A DNA stretch of 43,513 nt from the NCBI GenBank assembly GCA_016935755.1, contig JAFGQI010000024.1:1-43513 (forward strand). The letters run 5' to 3'. The translations under genes and the position numbers were made by a program. Positions 15,827 to 24,529 of the stretch are shown here, in pieces. A model generated the notes under the pieces. It had not been told where the DNA came from and did not search any database. It was given only the letters and a program-made list of their open reading frames with translations. This DNA is from Anaerolineales bacterium (GTDB lineage: Bacteria; Chloroflexota; Anaerolineae; Anaerolineales; UBA4823). How positions within the stretch are numbered: position 1 is the first letter of the stretch; every line of letters starts with the position of its first letter.

Positions 15827-17281
15827 TTATGCTCCTGCCTGCTTGATAAATGGCGCCAGATGCCGTTCAAAATGAGACCGCAAGGTCTCCATATACCTTT
15901 GCGGATGGGCTTCCAGGATTTTTATGATCAGCGGTTTGAACTGCGCCAGAGCCGATCCGTAGGTGACATGCAGAGCTTCCCGAGCATGGAAATCTTCCAA
16001 TAGACCAGATAAGGCTTCATCAGCCAGATCAGCCGCCAGGGGGATCTGGCCTTCATCCGCTGAGACATGATAGCTTTGGCGATCGATGGGATAGCGCTGC
16101 CGGGCAAGCTCAAGGATCTGGCGAAACAGCGCTGGATCCAGCCCAGCGATCACTCGCAGGGCTTCCAGGTAGCTCGTCCCGGCAGTCTTGATATGCACAT
16201 TTCTTTCTGCATGGCGAGCCAGCAGCGGATACACACTGAACTTGTCTGAGCCAGAATGCAGGCTAAGCTTGTAATTCCCAAAAAATCGCACCACTGCCGC
16301 ATGCCAGGCAATCTCCCGCTCTAATTGAACCAGATCGCCAATAAAATCCACCCCTTTTTCGAATCGCCCAGGGAAACGTGGCGCCAGGCTTGTCCAGCGC
16401 ACCCCCAGCCGTTTTAACTCACTGGCAATATAAAAATGCTCCAGGATGCTGGTAGGCGTCTCAGTTTCATCTACTGAGACCTCAAAATCAAATCCATCTG
16501 GCTTGCATTCCAATAGAGCCCAATACATCTTCGCCACATGGGCGATCGCCTGACCATATTTGGCTGCCGCCCGTAAATACGCAGCCTCATCGACTTCCAA
16601 AGGCATGCCATCCAGGTTTAAGCTCTGCCCAACATAGGCTGCCCGATTTTCATCCGGGTTGCTATGCAGAATATCCCAAGGCAAAGCCGCTGCTTTGACC
16701 TTCAGCTGGGATAGCGATTCGATATCTGCCCCTGCGTCCACATAGTCCCCTGGGTCCACAGTAAAAAACGAGTATCCTGCCCGGACAAAAGCGGAGAAAC
16801 TGCTGACCTCCTTGAGATGATCAGCATCCGCTCCCCACGGCTGGCCCCAGCCTTCCTGAAAGGCTCCCCACATGGCATCATCCAGCACCTGCTGAGGAGT
16901 GCGTTCGGTGCGGGCATTCTCGCGCACCGATTGTTGGGCAAAAACAGGCTTGAAAGCACTTTCCTGCCGGCCAAGGACGCTTCTCAGCGCCTGGATATGC
17001 CCCGGAGTGGCTAATCCCAGGCGGTCGCCAAAGCCGAAAGAAAGCCCTGCTCCAAGAGACGCCGGGTTCAGCCAACCCAGCCGCTGCCGCATACCAGCCG
17101 CGTTCGCTTCGCTGAGCGCGTAATAGCGCACGCCTTCGGTAGAATTGTGCAGATCAGTGAAATCTCTATCTGGGCCGCGCACCCCGAGGTATCTCTCCCC
17201 CGGCCTGCGGGTTAGCCGCTCCTGAGCAAGAAAGTATTCCGTATCTCCGACTGTTTGGAGGGAGCCTGGTATGGTAATCAT
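15827..17281 (-). CDS. uxaE: Tagaturonate epimerase UxaE
   Basis: This 484-residue protein matches the tagaturonate/fructuronate epimerase family UxaE, a metal-dependent C4 epimerase first described in thermophiles. It converts D-tagaturonate to D-fructuronate without a redox step, bypassing UxaB and UxaA. Conserved-looking segments include RYLGVRGPDRDF, GFGDRLGLATPGH (a Gly/His-rich loop), TDLH and LHSGSDKFSVYP. The length matches the family. It overlaps the upstream URO-D-like gene by 4 bases, giving translational coupling, and lies 11 bases before the SDR gene that would use its product. No uronate isomerase (UxaC), which would make tagaturonate from galacturonate, is in the window. Cytoplasmic. 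Confidence 0.85.
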   Translation of the reverse strand: MITIPGSLQTVGDTEYFLAQERLTRRPGERYLGVRGPDRDFTDLHNSTEGVRYYALSEANAAGMRQRLGWLNPASLGAGLSFGFGDRLGLATPGHIQALRSVLGRQESAFKPVFAQQSVRENARTERTPQQVLDDAMWGAFQEGWGQPWGADADHLKEVSSFSAFVRAGYSFFTVDPGDYVDAGADIESLSQLKVKAAALPWDILHSNPDENRAAYVGQSLNLDGMPLEVDEAAYLRAAAKYGQAIAHVAKMYWALLECKPDGFDFEVSVDETETPTSILEHFYIASELKRLGVRWTSLAPRFPGRFEKGVDFIGDLVQLEREIAWHAAVVRFFGNYKLSLHSGSDKFSVYPLLARHAERNVHIKTAGTSYLEALRVIAGLDPALFRQILELARQRYPIDRQSYHVSADEGQIPLAADLADEALSGLLEDFHAREALHVTYGSALAQFKPLIIKILEAHPQRYMETLRSHFERHLAPFIKQAGA

Positions 17282-18330
17282 TTTTCACTTCGACCCAGAT
17301 TGCCCCAATCGGCAGCAGCCTGTGTCATGGCGAGGATATTTTCAGCCGGCGTGCCTGGCGAGACACCCCCACCGAAGGAGAGGATCATCCCCCCTCCTGG
17401 TGCGGCCTGATCCAGACAGGCGCTGGCTGCCTGGTAGACCTGCTCCGGCGTCCCTCTCGCTCCCAGGTCGAGCGGAGGCACATTCCCCATCAGGGCTGCT
17501 TTGCCCGCCAGCTTACTTTTCACCAGGGCGATGTTCATCTCGTGGCTGAAGTTGAACACATCGAAACCAGCCTGGGACAGGTTTTCTAACAAGTGAGGAC
17601 AGGGGGTATCATTATGGTAGATGCGCACCAGGCCCTGGTAGTGCTGGAAGATGCGCTGCAGGTGCGGCTCAACCATCTGGGTATATGTCCGCCTTGAAAC
17701 CATTCCCACCAGATCATCCATCAGGATGATCCCCTGCGGCTGACGCAGGACCGCCAGCTGCGCGTCCAACCAGCGGATAATCGAGGTGGTCACGGTCTCC
17801 AACAACTGGTTAGCAACTTCTGGCTTCAATAACAGGCCTTCCATCAGCGCGGTGATGCCCACCAACCAGGAAGAACTGGTCAGCGGGCCGCGGGCAGCCA
17901 CGATATGCGCGCCCAGGCCCTCTGCCTGTAAACGTTCTTCCATAATCTGATACAGGCGCAGCACCAGCGGCATCAGACCATCTTCCTGAGGATTGATCGG
18001 CTCGGCTTTGGCCCAAAAGTCCAGATCGGCGATCAGGGGCTCAATGGAGGGAGGTCGATCAGGATAAAAACGCAGACGGCAGCCAAAAGCCGATGGCTCG
18101 GCAGCCATGCCATATTCCACCCAAAAGCCAGGAATCCACACCACACCCGGAAATTGATCCAACAGGCTCTTGTTGATCTCCAGCCACTTCTCGGGCAGCA
18201 GAAAATAATCGCGCGTGTCGATGCCGAACAATCCCGGCAGCCAGGGGCTGTCCACGATCATGGCGACCGGCACCCGGTCAGGTTCTCCACCGTGCGCGGC
18301 GAGCATAAATCGATCCCAATCAGTATTCAT
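17278..18330 (-). CDS. Uroporphyrinogen decarboxylase-superfamily protein (copy 1)
   Basis: This 350-residue protein belongs to the URO-D superfamily, which includes true HemE and the corrinoid:coenzyme M methyltransferases (MtaA-like). It keeps the TIM-barrel pattern of the family: N-terminal EPDRVPVAM, a central ILMDDLVGM strand, and RIYHNDTPCPHLLENL with a possible metal-binding His/Cys pair, followed by GNVPPLDLGARGTPEQV. It is not a good HemE match; the typical R-Q-A-G-R start is missing. The ATG at 18330 overlaps the preceding paralogue by 4 bases, and the end overlaps uxaE by 4 bases. Its place between pectin genes suggests work on methyl groups or an unknown uronate step. The function is unknown. 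Confidence 0.75.
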   Translation of the reverse strand: MNTDWDRFMLAAHGGEPDRVPVAMIVDSPWLPGLFGIDTRDYFLLPEKWLEINKSLLDQFPGVVWIPGFWVEYGMAAEPSAFGCRLRFYPDRPPSIEPLIADLDFWAKAEPINPQEDGLMPLVLRLYQIMEERLQAEGLGAHIVAARGPLTSSSWLVGITALMEGLLLKPEVANQLLETVTTSIIRWLDAQLAVLRQPQGIILMDDLVGMVSRRTYTQMVEPHLQRIFQHYQGLVRIYHNDTPCPHLLENLSQAGFDVFNFSHEMNIALVKSKLAGKAALMGNVPPLDLGARGTPEQVYQAASACLDQAAPGGGMILSFGGGVSPGTPAENILAMTQAAADWGNLGRSEK

Positions 18331-19481
18331 CCATAGACTCCATATTCCTGCAAGGCTTCCCACATCGCCAAAATATTCTCAGCCGGTACATCCGCCTGGA
18401 TATTATGCACCGTATTGAACACAAAACCACCCCCAGGAGCCAGGGCATCCATATTTCGGCGCACATCATCTTTTACCTGCAGCGGCGTGCCCGCAGGCAG
18501 GACACCCTGCGTATCCACCCCACCGCCCCAGAAAACCAGGTCATGACCAAAATCACGCTTCAACAACGCCGGATCCATCCCCGTCGCACGGATATGCACC
18601 GGGTTGATGATCTGTACTCCAAGTTCGATAAAATCCGGCAGCAAGGGGCGCACATTTCCACACGAATGAAAGAAACGCCAGGCTTGTGGGGCAAGCTGCT
18701 GGAGGCGGTCGAATACAACCCTCCAACGCGGTTTGAGCTGCTCCCGGAACATGCGCGGCGAGATGAGCTGTGAAGCCTGTGTGCCATAATCATCTGCCTG
18801 GGAAATCACGTCCACCACATCTCTTAACTGCGGCAGAGCCATCTCCCAGAATTCCAGCTTCAATTCGACCAGCCGATCAAAAAGCGCGCCTGCCAGATTT
18901 TTCTCAACCGCCATCATCACCAGCAGATTTTCCATGCCCACAATGCGCTGAGCCATCTCGAACAGTCCGGCAAAGGGATCCTTGAGCACCACGGCATATC
19001 CGGCTGCCCGGTAAGCCTCAGCCTTCTGGCGCAGCCCCTCTATCCGCCAGGGATCACCCAGGCGAGGCCAGGGATATCGAGCGATATCAGTGATGGTCAG
19101 CTCAGGCTTATCCAGGGGCGATTTCCAGATGCTGTAGTACAGCCCATCCGGGCGCGGCTTGCGATGAGTGATGCCCCATTCATCCTGATAAAGCCAGTAT
19201 TCGCCTTGCTCCCGCTCGAGGATATTCCAATTATGACTGTTCAATGGGAACAGGCCGCGCACATCCACACCCAGGCGCTCAATCACATCCTGATCTGGCA
19301 AAGCCAGGCCCTGGATATGATCGCAGACCTGAACCTCCCCAGCTGGCAGCCCCAACGCCCTTCGGAGAGCCGCGTAAGCATCTACGTGGATGCCGGTAAC
19401 CTGGGTGCTGCCCAGGTCAAAAGGCAGGCGATCGGGTTCCTGGTGATTAAGCGTGGTCAGGAGGCGCTGGCGGGAATTCAC
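18327..19481 (-). CDS. Uroporphyrinogen decarboxylase-superfamily protein (copy 2)
   Basis: The 384-residue protein is a second URO-D superfamily member, longer than its neighbour and only distantly similar. It starts MNSRQRLLTTLNHQEPDRLPFDLG, the usual opening of methyltransferase-type members (shown here only as far as it is diagnostic). FHSCGNVRPLLPDFIELG contains the H-x-C-G site used for zinc in MtaA-type enzymes, and GVDTQGVLPAGTP is the usual family motif. The start is a GTG at 19481 preceded by GGAGAG. The end overlaps copy 1 by 4 bases, so the two are made together and might pair as a heterodimer. In pectin the obvious methyl donors are methyl esters and O-methylated sugars, but no corrinoid protein is encoded in the window. 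The function is unknown. Confidence 0.77.
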   Translation of the reverse strand: MNSRQRLLTTLNHQEPDRLPFDLGSTQVTGIHVDAYAALRRALGLPAGEVQVCDHIQGLALPDQDVIERLGVDVRGLFPLNSHNWNILEREQGEYWLYQDEWGITHRKPRPDGLYYSIWKSPLDKPELTITDIARYPWPRLGDPWRIEGLRQKAEAYRAAGYAVVLKDPFAGLFEMAQRIVGMENLLVMMAVEKNLAGALFDRLVELKLEFWEMALPQLRDVVDVISQADDYGTQASQLISPRMFREQLKPRWRVVFDRLQQLAPQAWRFFHSCGNVRPLLPDFIELGVQIINPVHIRATGMDPALLKRDFGHDLVFWGGGVDTQGVLPAGTPLQVKDDVRRNMDALAPGGGFVFNTVHNIQADVPAENILAMWEALQEYGVYG

Positions 19482-19528
19482 CTGAATTTCTCTCCATCAT
19501 ACCAGGGGCAGGTCTTCAGCCAACCGGT

Positions 19529-20743
19529 TTATTCTGGCCTGACCAGATAGAGGTTGATCTGCCCGCCGTAATCGGAAGCATATAATATCTGCTTGCCATC
19601 CCAGCTCCAGGTTGGGTGACAGTGGGCTGACTGGGTATGCCAGGAGGTCTTGTGGTTACATAGCACCTCCAACCTGGTCTGGCTGCCCGAACCAGGCTCC
19701 TTGTCATCCATATAGATCAGCACAAGGTCATCCACGTCATCGCCTACCAGAATGGTGTGATCGGGGTTGGCGTGGTAATGGTTGCAGTAATACGGCATAT
19801 CGATGCGCCGGACTACGTTCCCCTGCCGGTCAGCCAGACCGATAAAGGGGATCATTGTGCTTTGTTTAACCGCTATATCGGTAGCCACGGCCTGCGTCCG
19901 GCTGGATGTGATCGTGCCGTCATGTCCTGGACCACGATTATCGAAAAAGATGTAGCCATCACGCGTCCAGAACTCGTGCCCGACGGAATCATCTTCATCC
20001 TGGCGAAAGCAAGGCCAGACATTATGTGATACGAAATCGAGCAGCCACATGCGCTGGGTTACCAGATGCCAGGGGCCTTCATGGCAAAAAGAGCCCAGGG
20101 TGCCGTCATCCGGGCAAAATTGAAAATGCCCGACTTGGTGCGTGTCTTTGAAGACGTCGAACCAGCCGGAGCCATCCAGATATGCCAGGGTGATGCGGCC
20201 GTCCTTAATCAAGTAAAAGCGCTCCTTGAACCCGGTGTAATTCGGCCCATCTGGCACGTTTACGTCTTCGTTGCGACAGAAAGCGATGTAGCGCCGGTTA
20301 CAGGCGATCGAGGGCGCCCCCAGGGTATAAGCTCCTTCTTCTTCATAAAGGGTAATCGAATCGCCAGTGCGGGCATCCAGCTTTTTGATCTTATTGCCCG
20401 TCCGGTAGACGATAATTTGGCTGTCAGGGGTCTTGGTCACGCTCCCCACCGGGCCAGCATGCAGGTTTTCCGCCGAACCCATTGGCTCATCGGTCAGCTG
20501 TTCGATCACACCCGATTCCAGGTTCAGACGGAACAGGTTGTAATGCGGCTGCTGGTCTGGTTTTTTCTGCCGACCGCTGGCGCGGTCTGAGAGGAATATT
20601 ATTTCCGGGCGATTTGCATCGAAGGAATTTTCTGTGAAATAGAGGTGTACATTATTGCCCGTCTGGGTCAGCTGGCGGATGATCCGCCCAGTTTTTTCAT
20701 CGCGGAAATCCCGCATCTCAGAGGGCCAGGTTTGTCCAATCAT
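19529..20743 (-). CDS. ogl: Oligogalacturonate lyase (PL22)
   Basis: This 404-residue protein fits the oligogalacturonate lyase family PL22, a cytoplasmic seven-bladed propeller enzyme that splits digalacturonate and its unsaturated form into 5-keto-4-deoxyuronate (EC 4.2.2.6). Visible features are TGNNVHLYFTENSFD near residues 29-43, GHFQFCPDD, MPYYCNHYHANPDH and AHCHPTWSWDGKQILYASD near the C-terminus, the His-rich strands expected to hold the metal. There is no signal peptide, as for known Ogl. The ATG at 20743 follows GGAG at a spacing of about 9; the longer open frame to 20815 would overlap the cupin gene. It lies 17 bases after the cupin gene and 47 bases before the URO-D pair. Confidence 0.9.
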   Translation of the reverse strand: MIGQTWPSEMRDFRDEKTGRIIRQLTQTGNNVHLYFTENSFDANRPEIIFLSDRASGRQKKPDQQPHYNLFRLNLESGVIEQLTDEPMGSAENLHAGPVGSVTKTPDSQIIVYRTGNKIKKLDARTGDSITLYEEEGAYTLGAPSIACNRRYIAFCRNEDVNVPDGPNYTGFKERFYLIKDGRITLAYLDGSGWFDVFKDTHQVGHFQFCPDDGTLGSFCHEGPWHLVTQRMWLLDFVSHNVWPCFRQDEDDSVGHEFWTRDGYIFFDNRGPGHDGTITSSRTQAVATDIAVKQSTMIPFIGLADRQGNVVRRIDMPYYCNHYHANPDHTILVGDDVDDLVLIYMDDKEPGSGSQTRLEVLCNHKTSWHTQSAHCHPTWSWDGKQILYASDYGGQINLYLVRPE

Positions 20744-20760
20744 CGTGGTTAACTCCAATG

Positions 20761-21114
20761 CTATGGGTACTGGATAGGATCGGGTAAGAAATCTTCCCGC
20801 AGAGGGGTAAAACAATCCACCAGGCGAGCATGTTCGCTTAAAAGTTGGATCGCGTGCGGTTTATTAGAAGGCACATAGAAAATATCCCCGGCTGCCAGGC
20901 GCATGGATTGTTCATCAATAAAAAACAGGATCTCTCCTTCAGCAACGTAGGTGACCTGTTCATGGGGGTGAGAATGGGGCGGGTCGGGCTGCGCCTGAGG
21001 GCCATCAAAGAAGTCCATAATCGTCATCATCAGATTTTCGGTGCAGGCGATCCGCCGTTCGACCCTATCACGCACCATCTGAACCTGCATCTCATCAAAC
21101 TTAACCCCGCTCAT
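20761..21114 (-). CDS. kdgF: KdgF-like cupin
   Basis: The 117-residue single-cupin protein resembles KdgF, which opens 4,5-unsaturated uronates to the linear ketone form (5-keto-4-deoxyuronate) in the cytoplasm. Metal-ligand positions match the family layout: H47, H49, Q53 (in HSHPHEQ) and H87 (NKPHAIQ). The length of about 110-120 residues is right. The ATG at 21114 follows a GGGGA stretch and overlaps the aldolase gene by 4 bases, so translation is coupled. Because the other operon enzymes (lyases and GH105) release unsaturated monomers, a KdgF role fits well. Other small cupins of unknown function would look similar, so the name is probable, not certain. Confidence 0.7.
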   Translation of the reverse strand: MSGVKFDEMQVQMVRDRVERRIACTENLMMTIMDFFDGPQAQPDPPHSHPHEQVTYVAEGEILFFIDEQSMRLAAGDIFYVPSNKPHAIQLLSEHARLVDCFTPLREDFLPDPIQYP

Positions 21115-21794
21115 GTTGATTTCTTTCCCCTGGCTTGACGAATCCAGGATAACACCTGAGCAGTGCGGTCCGCGATGGCGGCATAATTTCCAGCAGCCAC
21201 ATAATCCCGGGTCACCAGATTTGAACCCATTCCTACAGCACACACACCCGCCTTGAACCAACCTTTGATTGATTCTTCCGTGGCATCCACGCCTCCGGTG
21301 GGCATTACCCGCGCCCACGGCAGCGGCCCCAGAATTGCTTTTACAAACCCCGGCCCGCCAACAGATTCGCCTGGAAACAGCTTGATAATTTCGACCCCCA
21401 ACTCATGGGCGTTTGATATTTCGGATACAGTGCCACAGCCCGGCAGGTAAGGGATCATGCGCCGGTTGCAGATGCGGGCGACCTCGGGGTTCAGCATAGG
21501 CCCAACTACGAAATTCGCTCCCGCAGCAATATACATCGCTGCCGTGGGGGCATCCAACACCGAGCCAACCCCGAGAATGACCTCCGGCAGCGCTTTTGAG
21601 ACATACCGGTTCAATTCTGTAAACACATGGACAGCAAAATCTCCACGGTTGGTAAACTCGATAACCCGCCCGCCGCCAGTATGCAGCGCCATCACCACCT
21701 GCTTTGATACCTCAAAATCGCCATGATAAAACAGCGGTATCAGACCCAGGTCTAACATTACGTTGTAAACCTCTAATCTTCTATACTGTGCCAT
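21111..21794 (-). CDS. eda: KDPG/KHG aldolase
   Basis: This 227-residue class I aldolase cleaves 2-keto-3-deoxy-6-phosphogluconate to pyruvate and glyceraldehyde 3-phosphate. The active-site glutamate lies in RVIEFTNRG (E46), and the Schiff-base lysine is K138 in IIKLFPGE, followed by GGVDATEESIKGW, the phosphate-binding loop. GGAG stands before the ATG at 21794. The gene lies 23 bases after kdgK and overlaps the cupin gene by 4 bases. It is the last step of the uronate pathway encoded here. A related activity on 4-hydroxy-2-oxoglutarate is common in this family and cannot be excluded. Confidence 0.9.
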   Translation of the reverse strand: MAQYRRLEVYNVMLDLGLIPLFYHGDFEVSKQVVMALHTGGGRVIEFTNRGDFAVHVFTELNRYVSKALPEVILGVGSVLDAPTAAMYIAAGANFVVGPMLNPEVARICNRRMIPYLPGCGTVSEISNAHELGVEIIKLFPGESVGGPGFVKAILGPLPWARVMPTGGVDATEESIKGWFKAGVCAVGMGSNLVTRDYVAAGNYAAIADRTAQVLSWIRQARGKKST

Positions 21795-21817
21795 CCTGTT
21801 GCTCCAAAAATAAATAT

Positions 21818-22873
21818 TTAGCGAGACACCCGCCCTGAGGCATCCCCCTTCATCAAGTTTTCGACTTCACTTACCGAAACCAGGTTGAAATCTCCAAAGA
21901 TGGAATGTTTCAAACAGGAGGCGGCAATGGCAAAGTTCAGCGCCTTCTGCCGTTCTGCGCCGTATGTGCGCAAGCCATAGATCAGACCGCCGGCAAAAGC
22001 ATCGCCGCCACCCACCCGGTCAACAATATGAGTCAGGTCAAACTGCGATCCGGTATAAAAACCCTCGGGCTGCTCCAGACTGCCCCGCTCCCACAGAACG
22101 CCCGACCAGGTGTTATGGCTGGCGGAGACTGATCCGCGCAAAGTAATCGCAATCATTTTCAGACTTGGGAAGCGCTCAGCCATCTGTTCACAAACCGCTC
22201 TGTATTTCTCTGCCTGAACCCTGCCAGCATTCACATCTGTCTCGGGCGCGTGGATGCCGAAAACCTTCTCGGCATCTTCCTCATTGCCGATTGCCAGGTC
22301 ACAAAAACTTACCAGCTCAGGCATCACCTCCGCAGCTTTCTTGCCCCACTTCCACAAATTCTTCCGGTAATTAAGATCGCAAGAAATGGTCAAACCCATC
22401 TCGGCAGCGGTCTGGACAGCTTCCAGGCAGACATCGGCTGTCCCGCTGGAAATCGCCGGGGTGATGCCTGTCCAGTGGAACCAATCCGCCTCAGCGAAAA
22501 CCGCCCGCCAATCAATCATGCCACGCTCAATCGTGGCGATGGACGCATAAGCCCGGTCATATACCACCTTGCTGGCTCGCTGCATAGCGCCCATTTCCAG
22601 ATAATAGATACCCAGACGTTCCCCACCCCAGACAATATGATCCACCCCCACGCCGTACTGGCGTAAGTACTGGCGGCAGGCCAGTCCAATATCATTGGCG
22701 GGCAGACGTGTTACATAATCCACCGGGAGGCCATACTGAGCTAACGAAACCGCCACATTGGCTTCCCCACCACCATATACGATATCGAACGAGCGCGCCT
22801 GGTTGAAGCGCTGATATCCCGGCGGGGAAAGCCGCAGCATGATTTCACCAAAAGTAACAACTTTTTGGGGCAT
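21818..22873 (-). CDS. kdgK: 2-keto-3-deoxygluconate kinase (PfkB family)
   Basis: The 351-residue sugar kinase has the PfkB signatures: GGGEANVAVSLA (34-45) and DRVGGGDAFAGG (285-296) with the catalytic base D291. Surrounding stretches such as FGEIMLRLSP and the substrate region are typical of KDG kinases. It would phosphorylate KDG with ATP to KDPG. GAGAGG followed by four bases precedes the ATG at 22873; a TTG at 22885 overlapping the kduD stop is less likely. Neighbours kduD (upstream) and the aldolase (downstream) give the substrate and the next step, supporting the assignment over other PfkB sugars such as ribose or fructose. Confidence 0.9.
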   Translation of the reverse strand: MPQKVVTFGEIMLRLSPPGYQRFNQARSFDIVYGGGEANVAVSLAQYGLPVDYVTRLPANDIGLACRQYLRQYGVGVDHIVWGGERLGIYYLEMGAMQRASKVVYDRAYASIATIERGMIDWRAVFAEADWFHWTGITPAISSGTADVCLEAVQTAAEMGLTISCDLNYRKNLWKWGKKAAEVMPELVSFCDLAIGNEEDAEKVFGIHAPETDVNAGRVQAEKYRAVCEQMAERFPSLKMIAITLRGSVSASHNTWSGVLWERGSLEQPEGFYTGSQFDLTHIVDRVGGGDAFAGGLIYGLRTYGAERQKALNFAIAASCLKHSIFGDFNLVSVSEVENLMKGDASGRVSR

Positions 22874-22881
22874 AACACCTC

Positions 22882-23649
22882 TCAACGGGTCAGCCAGCCG
22901 CCATCCACCGGGATGATCGCTCCGTTCAAATAATCTGAAGCATTTGAAGCCAGGAAGACCACCACTCCTTGCAGATCTTCAGGCTCGCCCCACCTGCCAG
23001 CAGGAATACGAGCCAGAATGGCGGGAGCGCGGTCAGGGTTGGCTCGCAAAGGAGCGGTATTATCGGTCGCCATGTAGCCTGGGGCGATGGCGTTGACATT
23101 CACGCCGCTGGAAGCCAGTTCATTCGCCATCAGGCGGGTGATCCCGGCTACTCCACTCTTGGAGGCGGTATAAGAAGGCACCAGGATGCCGCCCTGGAAA
23201 GAAAGCATCGAAGCCACATTGATAATCTTACCGCTGCCTTTCGCTGCCATCACTCGGACGGCTGCCTGTGAAAGGAAGAAGACCGCTTTTAGATTGATCT
23301 GCAGCACATCATCCCAGTCTTTTTCGCTGAACTCCAACACCGGGGCGCGCCGGATAATCCCGGCATTATTAACCAGGATGTCCAGCCTGCCAAACTCCCG
23401 CACCACTTTCTGGACAATTCCTTCCAGCTGAGAAGCAGTGGCCTCAAGCAGGTTATCGCTAAATGAGAGAAATCGCTGCCCCAGCGATTGGACCCGGGCG
23501 GCGGTTTCATCGTTGGAGATCACGTCCAGGCCAGCAACGTCCGCGCCGGCTTCCGCCAAACCGACTGCCATGGCCTGCCCCAACCCCCTGCCCGAGCCAG
23601 TCACCAGGGCTGCCTTACCATCCAGGCGAAATTGATCGATGATACCCAT
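22882..23649 (-). CDS. kduD: 2-dehydro-3-deoxygluconate 5-dehydrogenase KduD
   Basis: This 255-residue SDR shows the NAD-binding TGSGRGLG (17-24), NNAG (94-97), the catalytic S147, Y160 and K164, and the C-terminal PVDGGW. It reduces 2,5-diketo-3-deoxygluconate to 2-keto-3-deoxygluconate. The KduD-like beginning, with GIIDQFRLDGKAALVTG, and the placement between the isomerase and kdgK support the name. The gene starts 2 bases after the isomerase gene and ends a few bases before the kdgK start. The ribosome site is weak, so coupling is likely. Confidence 0.88.
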   Translation of the reverse strand: MGIIDQFRLDGKAALVTGSGRGLGQAMAVGLAEAGADVAGLDVISNDETAARVQSLGQRFLSFSDNLLEATASQLEGIVQKVVREFGRLDILVNNAGIIRRAPVLEFSEKDWDDVLQINLKAVFFLSQAAVRVMAAKGSGKIINVASMLSFQGGILVPSYTASKSGVAGITRLMANELASSGVNVNAIAPGYMATDNTAPLRANPDRAPAILARIPAGRWGEPEDLQGVVVFLASNASDYLNGAIIPVDGGWLTR

Positions 23650-23651
23650 GC

Positions 23652-24470
23652 TTAATGCCCCAGCTCTTTCAATATGGCTACCGTGCGGCCAACCCAGCCC
23701 AGCGCAGGGTCATCTGCGGTAGCCTGTACCCGCTGCTCCCCCGCCAGGAACCACAGGTAGTATGTGGTGTATCCTGGGGCGCTGACTACAGTGTGAAACC
23801 CGTACGGCATCATATGGATGGTATGATCGCGAATGGTGAAATTCTCTTCTTCGCCTTGTTCGTTATAGTAATGGCAAATGCCAAAACCATCCGCAGGGCT
23901 GACCTTGAAATAATACATCTCCTCATGATAGGCTTCGCGCGGCAGGTTGTCCACCTGGTGTTTGTGAGGCGGGTAAGTGCTCCAGTTGCCGCTGGGGGTA
24001 AAGGTCTCCCCAACAATCAGCCGCCGGGCGGGCAGGTCAGGCTGAGCCGCCAGGGTGAGGATCTGATGAAAATAGCGTTTAAAATTCGCCGCTCCCCAGG
24101 CCCCACTGGCCACCTGCGCTGGAGCAATCAAGTAAGGCTCTACCGCCAGGTCGCTGGGCGCGCTGGGTAAGGCAATTTCAACCGGGCTATCCGCCTTGAT
24201 GCTGAACTGGCTGCCCGATGGAATATAGATCGAATAGGGCTTACCGCTGAAAACATTGGCGCGCCCACCAGCCTTTTCAAAGGTGTGATTACCGATATGA
24301 AAAGTCGCTGTACCGCTCAGGATAACCGCCAGGATCTCTCTTCCACCTGTCTCACCCTGATACTGTTCACCAGCGCCCAGCTTGAGAAAACCAAAATCGA
24401 GCAGCTTACAAGGGTTATAAGGGGGTGAATTGAGTCCCTGTTTGGTTGTTAAAATCGCATGATATTTCAT
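23652..24470 (-). CDS. IolB/KduI-family uronate isomerase
   Basis: The 272-residue two-cupin protein belongs to the KduI/IolB superfamily. Its pattern is of the IolB branch: ETFTPSGNWSTYPPHKH, with H169 and H171, an acid pair at E183/E184 in HEEMYYFK, and MMPYGFH toward the C-terminus. IolB is 5-deoxyglucuronate isomerase in inositol breakdown, but no other iol gene is present. In this operon the needed step is the isomerisation of 5-keto-4-deoxyuronate to 2,5-diketo-3-deoxygluconate, normally done by KduI, so an IolB-type protein probably fills it. AAGGAG stands 8 bases before the ATG. The family call is strong; the substrate is inferred. Confidence 0.83.
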   Translation of the reverse strand: MKYHAILTTKQGLNSPPYNPCKLLDFGFLKLGAGEQYQGETGGREILAVILSGTATFHIGNHTFEKAGGRANVFSGKPYSIYIPSGSQFSIKADSPVEIALPSAPSDLAVEPYLIAPAQVASGAWGAANFKRYFHQILTLAAQPDLPARRLIVGETFTPSGNWSTYPPHKHQVDNLPREAYHEEMYYFKVSPADGFGICHYYNEQGEEENFTIRDHTIHMMPYGFHTVVSAPGYTTYYLWFLAGEQRVQATADDPALGWVGRTVAILKELGH

Positions 24471-24529
24471 TTTTTAGCTCCTTATTCTAATGAAAACATT
24501 TTTGAGGACTGAACAGCTTGCTGAGCTAT

